DNA of 64,000 nt from Diospyros lotus (taxonomy: Eukaryota; Streptophyta; Magnoliopsida; Ericales; Ebenaceae), in NCBI RefSeq assembly GCF_014633365.1, contig NC_068344.1, forward strand, positions 32,305,170 through 32,369,169, written 5' to 3'. The notes under the pieces are model-generated. The model did no database searches. It saw only the letters and a list, made by a program, of their open reading frames with translations, and was not told the DNA's origin. This document shows positions 60,371-64,000 of this stretch, piece after piece. The translations under genes and the position numbers were made by a program. Each line of letters starts with the position of its first letter. Within the stretch, counting starts at the first letter, position 1.

Positions 60371-60682
60371 ATCTTTTCAAGGTAGTGGAACCTCCCATTG
60401 TCCATATGGTTATCTAAAAAGTAATGAAATCTCATATACCATGTCTTATCTAAGATGATGAAACTGTGAAATAAGGTGTGATTAGTTATTTGAAATAATG
60501 ATAAATTTACATAATATTTAATTTTCGTATCATTTATCATTTATCATTTTACAATCACCTCAACAATAAACATACGCACAAGCTAGAAGAGGAGAGATGA
60601 GAGAAAAAGTACATTAAAAATGACAAACAATATATAATTATATATGCAACTAATTAATCCAAGATGTATATATAACCCACAA
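59547..60682. other. Intergenic sequence with (GA)n microsatellite
   Basis: No gene. A (GA)14-like tract is at 60340-60367. The 3' UTR of the DUF247 gene on the minus strand presumably lies in the last few hundred bases. Confidence 0.55.
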
Positions 60683-62317
60683 TCAAGCATTAAAGCCACT
60701 GATTGAGTGAAAAGCACCCCGGCAGCCATAAACTGAGCAAAATGATTGTAAACCCACTAGAAGCATTAAAAAGAAAGCACCAATAAGAGTTAGGAGCTTC
60801 CATGAACGATACACATACTTCTTCATGCAGTCACGAGCTCGAATCTTCGGGGTGTTATGGTAATTCTTGTTCACATTCTCAATGAATTTGTCTATGTAGG
60901 GCACATGAGTACACCTGATGCTTTTGCTCATCCCGTTGAAGATATCTGCAACCTCTGCATCGCTTTTCAAATGATTGACGATGATCTTCTTCTCTCTCAA
61001 CAGCCTTGTGTCCTCGGCTGTGTCTATAATCCCTTTCATCAGCTCTGTGTACCGAGTGAAAACTAGACATTCTGATAGAGCCGTTGCTTCATAGGCGACT
61101 AAGTTCCTCATTATCACTTCGGAATGAACATCCAAAGTGACGACGGGGAGATAGATTCTCTTCTTCTTGAGGTCCAGTTTGATCGATGTGATGCCCCCAG
61201 AGGTGGGGCAGAATTGGAATCCGATATCACAGAGTTGTGAAACCGAAGGAACGTTAATCTCTTCTACCATGGGAGTACTTTTCGCCTTGTCCTCGCAAAC
61301 TTGATCGACTTCTGGATTGATGTCTTCTTTGTGTTTCGATCCTAGGTTGGACAGCACTGGGGCATTGGAAGCAATCTTTCCCGGCAGACTGATGATCATC
61401 CCGATCGGTTTGGTAATTTTTCTCACAAACCCAACGTTTAGGCCTGAGAAATAGGACCAAAGCTGGGCGAAAACATGTTGAGAATCGTCCTTAAGGTTCT
61501 GAGACTCATCGTTCTCGACATATATGCTACGGCATTCGTCTTCAACCTCCAATTTGGGCACAGTTAAGTGGTGCAAAAGGTCCAGCAAATGGGCACGCTT
61601 GAGAACTTCGGATAAAGGGACATTCTCCTTGAGCTTCAATGGCGAAAGGGCTTTGCATAAACGCATCAAATTCGAAGGTAAAATATCTTCACCGGATTCT
61701 GGAAGGCGATGGACCGACAAGATCTTGCTCAGGACAAAGATCGGTACTTGGTTTTCCAGCATCAGCATGTCTCCCAAGATGTCATCGCTAGCCAGCTTCT
61801 TTCCGCCACAATCAACCAAGACAGCCGTTGTAGTTGAAGAGAGATCGGTCTCGTCCTTTCTGTTGGTAAATAAGTAAATAAAATCAATCAAGAACAGGCC
61901 ATCAATGGCCATAATCCAAGACAAGGTATGCCCTTCAATGTCCAGATACTTGTGGTAGCAGGCTCGGACTTCTTGTTCGAGCTCTTCGAGCTTGTCGACG
62001 AGCTGCTCGAACTTGATGCTGCGGAACATCTTTTGCAGCCTGCCGGCTGCAGCAAGCTTGCATCTTTCCATTTCATAGAGCTCAGAGCGGAAATGGTGGT
62101 AAGGCCCCAAGCCCACAAGCCTAGGCACGTAAGCTTGTGGCTTGAAAGCACTTAGAGCTGCAGGGGCACGAAATATTGAAACTGGAACGTCTATATCAAT
62201 CATGACCTCTTTCTCGAGGATTTTGCTCACTTGCTTGATCCATCTTTCCTCGCCGGAGCTTGATTCAAGGATTGAAGGTAAGTCCATGTTGGTGATGAGG
62301 CTATGCCTTGCTAGCAA
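60683..62317 (-). CDS. DUF247 (UPF0481) protein, divergent paralogue, intact
   Basis: A single intronless 544-residue frame (534 if the second Met is used). Family motifs in order: VSIFRAPAAL, YVPRLVGLGPYHH, MERCKLAAAGRLQKM, WIMAIDGLFLIDFIYLF, DMLMLENQVPIFVL, a charged variable middle, INVPSVSQLCDIGFQFCP, RNLVAYEATAL, LMKGIIDTAEDTRLLREKKI and IFNGMSKSIR. The C-terminal hydrophobic helix is LLTLIGAFFLMLLVGLQSFC, followed by a short tail, implying a single-pass, C-terminally anchored protein. Start: MDLPSILE at 62287 aligns with the start of the 48-kb paralogue and leaves about 30 nt of leader after the TATA box at 62348-62354. The ATG at 62317 would fall at the transcription start, so 62287 is more likely. 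Molecular function is unknown for the family outside grass self-incompatibility. Confidence 0.95.
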   Translation of the reverse strand: MLARHSLITNMDLPSILESSSGEERWIKQVSKILEKEVMIDIDVPVSIFRAPAALSAFKPQAYVPRLVGLGPYHHFRSELYEMERCKLAAAGRLQKMFRSIKFEQLVDKLEELEQEVRACYHKYLDIEGHTLSWIMAIDGLFLIDFIYLFTNRKDETDLSSTTTAVLVDCGGKKLASDDILGDMLMLENQVPIFVLSKILSVHRLPESGEDILPSNLMRLCKALSPLKLKENVPLSEVLKRAHLLDLLHHLTVPKLEVEDECRSIYVENDESQNLKDDSQHVFAQLWSYFSGLNVGFVRKITKPIGMIISLPGKIASNAPVLSNLGSKHKEDINPEVDQVCEDKAKSTPMVEEINVPSVSQLCDIGFQFCPTSGGITSIKLDLKKKRIYLPVVTLDVHSEVIMRNLVAYEATALSECLVFTRYTELMKGIIDTAEDTRLLREKKIIVNHLKSDAEVADIFNGMSKSIRCTHVPYIDKFIENVNKNYHNTPKIRARDCMKKYVYRSWKLLTLIGAFFLMLLVGLQSFCSVYGCRGAFHSISGFNA

Positions 62318-62347
62318 TTTAGTTAACTTATGAAGATGAAGCCTTGC

Positions 62348-62354
62348 TTATATA
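62348..62354 (-). promoter_or_regulatory. TATA box of DUF247 gene
   Basis: The minus strand reads TATATAA 61 bp upstream of the ATG at 62287 and 31 bp upstream of the ATG at 62317. The spacing puts transcription start near 62317-62320. Confidence 0.6.
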
Positions 62355-63033
62355 GTGCTAAAAGGGCAATGCAACCTTTGAAAAAAAGAGTTTTGAAATG
62401 GCAACTTTTGACTATATATATATATATGTCTACTTCATTTAAAACATGTTTAGGTACGAGTTTACTCACATATCTGATAATTATAAGATTTTATCATTAT
62501 CAATTAATAATTCTAAAAAAAATTTAATTCTTATTTTATTTTGTTTTTGTACTCAGTATTTGAAATTATTGTTTGATGATGTTAATTACGTTAAATATGC
62601 CTAATTATTTTCATTATATTCACTTCTAGGAAAGATGGAATTTTCTTCTATATCTTTTCATACTGAAGGCTTAGCTCGATCAAGATAAGCCCTTGTGTGG
62701 AACACATGTTTAACAACTTTTAAATATTTCACTGTAAGAGAAATTAATAGAACTCTGGTGAATTGTTATAGCTTGAAGTTGGAATTGATAATATTTTGAT
62801 CAAATTAAAATAAAAGAATTACTTATAGCAAGTATAATATAAAATTTATTAATGTTACCTTTTCAATTAATTAATTAAATATTTGAATAATGTTACATAA
62901 CAAAGGATAAATCAGAAAGACATTTGACTAACTTGAATTTAAACACTTTAAAATAAGTAATTCACAAAAAAAAAATAACTTGTATTCTTAACACACTACA
63001 TTTTTTTTATTTGTTTATTTACCAAAACAACCA

Positions 63034-63073
<40 letters not shown>

Positions 63074-63472
63074 CTAAATTAGTGAGATAGAATATATTTG
63101 GTGTACAATAATGCTTCCTTAAATAATTCATAATATGCTTGTCTGATTCTCATAGCTCTCTCTCTCTCTCTCTCCACGTGACAGCCATGGAGGGACCATT
63201 CAAACTGTGGTACCTAGGAGGGACCATTCTTTATATATATCACAAGGAAAATGAATGTGCCAGTACATGCATGATAACAAGAAAACGTCACACTGACTAA
63301 TGTCAGATTTTTGAGAGTTCCACAAATATTTCTCACCCTTTTAATTTAATACATAATGATGATAAATATGGGGGTCCTAGCTCATCCTAGCTAGGTTCAT
63401 TTCCATTTATGTTTTTCAACATCACTGCGTAGCTTCTTGTAGGAAAATTCTTCTCAGAATTTGGGTTCTTTT
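62355..63472. other. Upstream intergenic sequence with (CT)n tracts
   Basis: No gene. (CT)n tracts at 63036-63066 and 63153-63173. The stretch 62750-62940 matches 45960-46160. Confidence 0.55.
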
Positions 63473-63930
63473 TGTAACATTTCGCATCGAGCGATAAAAA
63501 TGATCGAAATAACTTATCCTGATGGACTTACGCGAATTTTCTGGGGGGTCACCCATCCTTAGATTATCCCAGATTAAGCACGCTTAACTTGGGAGTTCTT
63601 TGTCAACATTCAGCCCAAAAAGTATTCAGCTGGTGTTGTATCATTCCTTACTTATTCTCGATATATACTATTCTCCTCTAGGCTCTCAGGATATTACATT
63701 CTCCTCCCCTTAAGCACATGAGCGATAAGAAAGATCGGAACAATTTATCCTAATGGACCTACGCAAACTTTCCAGGGGGGTCACCCATCCTTAGATTACC
63801 CTAGGTCAAGCACGCTTAACTTGGGAGTTCTTTGCCAACATTTAGCCCAAAAAATATGCAGCTGGTATTGTATCCTTCCTTACTTATTCTCGATATATAC
63901 TATTCTCCTCTAAGCTCCCAAGGTATTACA
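63473..63930 (-). mobile_element. Cassandra TRIM element, internally deleted
   Basis: Flanked by CTTTT (63468-63472 and 63931-63935). The complete LTR on the left (63473-63698) starts TGTAACATTTCGC and ends AGGATATTACA; a second LTR (63721-63930) has lost its PBS-side end. Only about 22 bp of internal sequence remains between them, including the purine tract (TTCTCCTCCCCTTAAGC on +). Both LTRs carry antisense 5S-like cores (63521-63600 and 63755-63830, with AAGCACGCTTAACTTGGGAG). The deletion removed the primer-binding site, so it is dead. Confidence 0.9.
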
Positions 63931-64000
63931 CTTTTAACTGACTTATTTTTGGCGTTTTGCATGGTGCATTAATTTATTTTTCATCTTAATTAACACAATT

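Overview
This is nuclear DNA from a flowering plant, most likely a eudicot. The evidence is CACTA (En/Spm), Copia, Gypsy and Cassandra elements, a tRNA-derived SINE, and plant-specific DUF247 (UPF0481) genes. I see no rRNA or tRNA gene, CRISPR array or bacterial feature. Only two genes look like functional host genes: DUF247 proteins on the minus strand at 48016-49635 and 60683-62317.

Region 1 (1-38.7 kb). A third DUF247 gene, on the minus strand, has been pulled apart to span 2805-35955. Its pieces align in order with the intact gene at 48 kb. Four insertions separate them: a Copia element (3441-30613), a long solo LTR (30690-33280), a short LTR-like insert (33542-34026) and a small CACTA element (34370-35834). 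Removing the insertions and their target duplications leaves about 1.42 kb, against 1.62 kb for the intact gene. The Copia element is itself host to a deep nest: solo LTR (4698-26404), then a 19-kb CACTA transposon (6695-25761), then a SIRE-like solo LTR (12439-17510), then a non-autonomous CACTA (13081-16496). A Cassandra solo LTR (19757-19973) splits the CACTA transposase gene, and a second long solo LTR (27211-29935) lies near the Copia 3' end. Nearly every insertion has target-site duplications of the length expected for its class, so the order of events can be read from the sequence.

Region 2 (38.7-46.6 kb). CACTA-related sequence with GAGACGAAA-type subterminal repeats and a roughly 155-bp tandem repeat. 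It is interrupted by another CACTA element (39296-41037) and by a solo LTR (41661-44147) that holds a two-LTR Cassandra element (42207-42893). A CT-rich minisatellite-like stretch follows.

Region 3 (46.6-56.4 kb). A second copy of the same block holds the intact DUF247 gene. Its downstream flank contains a poly(A)-type retroposon insertion and its upstream flank an internally deleted Gypsy element (50931-53855). A third, shorter copy of the upstream part (54.4-56.4 kb) shows that the region grew by tandem segmental duplication.

Region 4 (56.4-64 kb). A small broken ORF interrupted by a Copia-type solo LTR, a SINE with a 17-bp target duplication, the second and more divergent DUF247 gene, and an internally deleted Cassandra element.

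The two intact genes are DUF247 paralogues in the same orientation, with shared flanking sequence near both, so the window looks like a DUF247 tandem cluster in which one member was destroyed by transposons. All family assignments come from reading motifs, without database searches.
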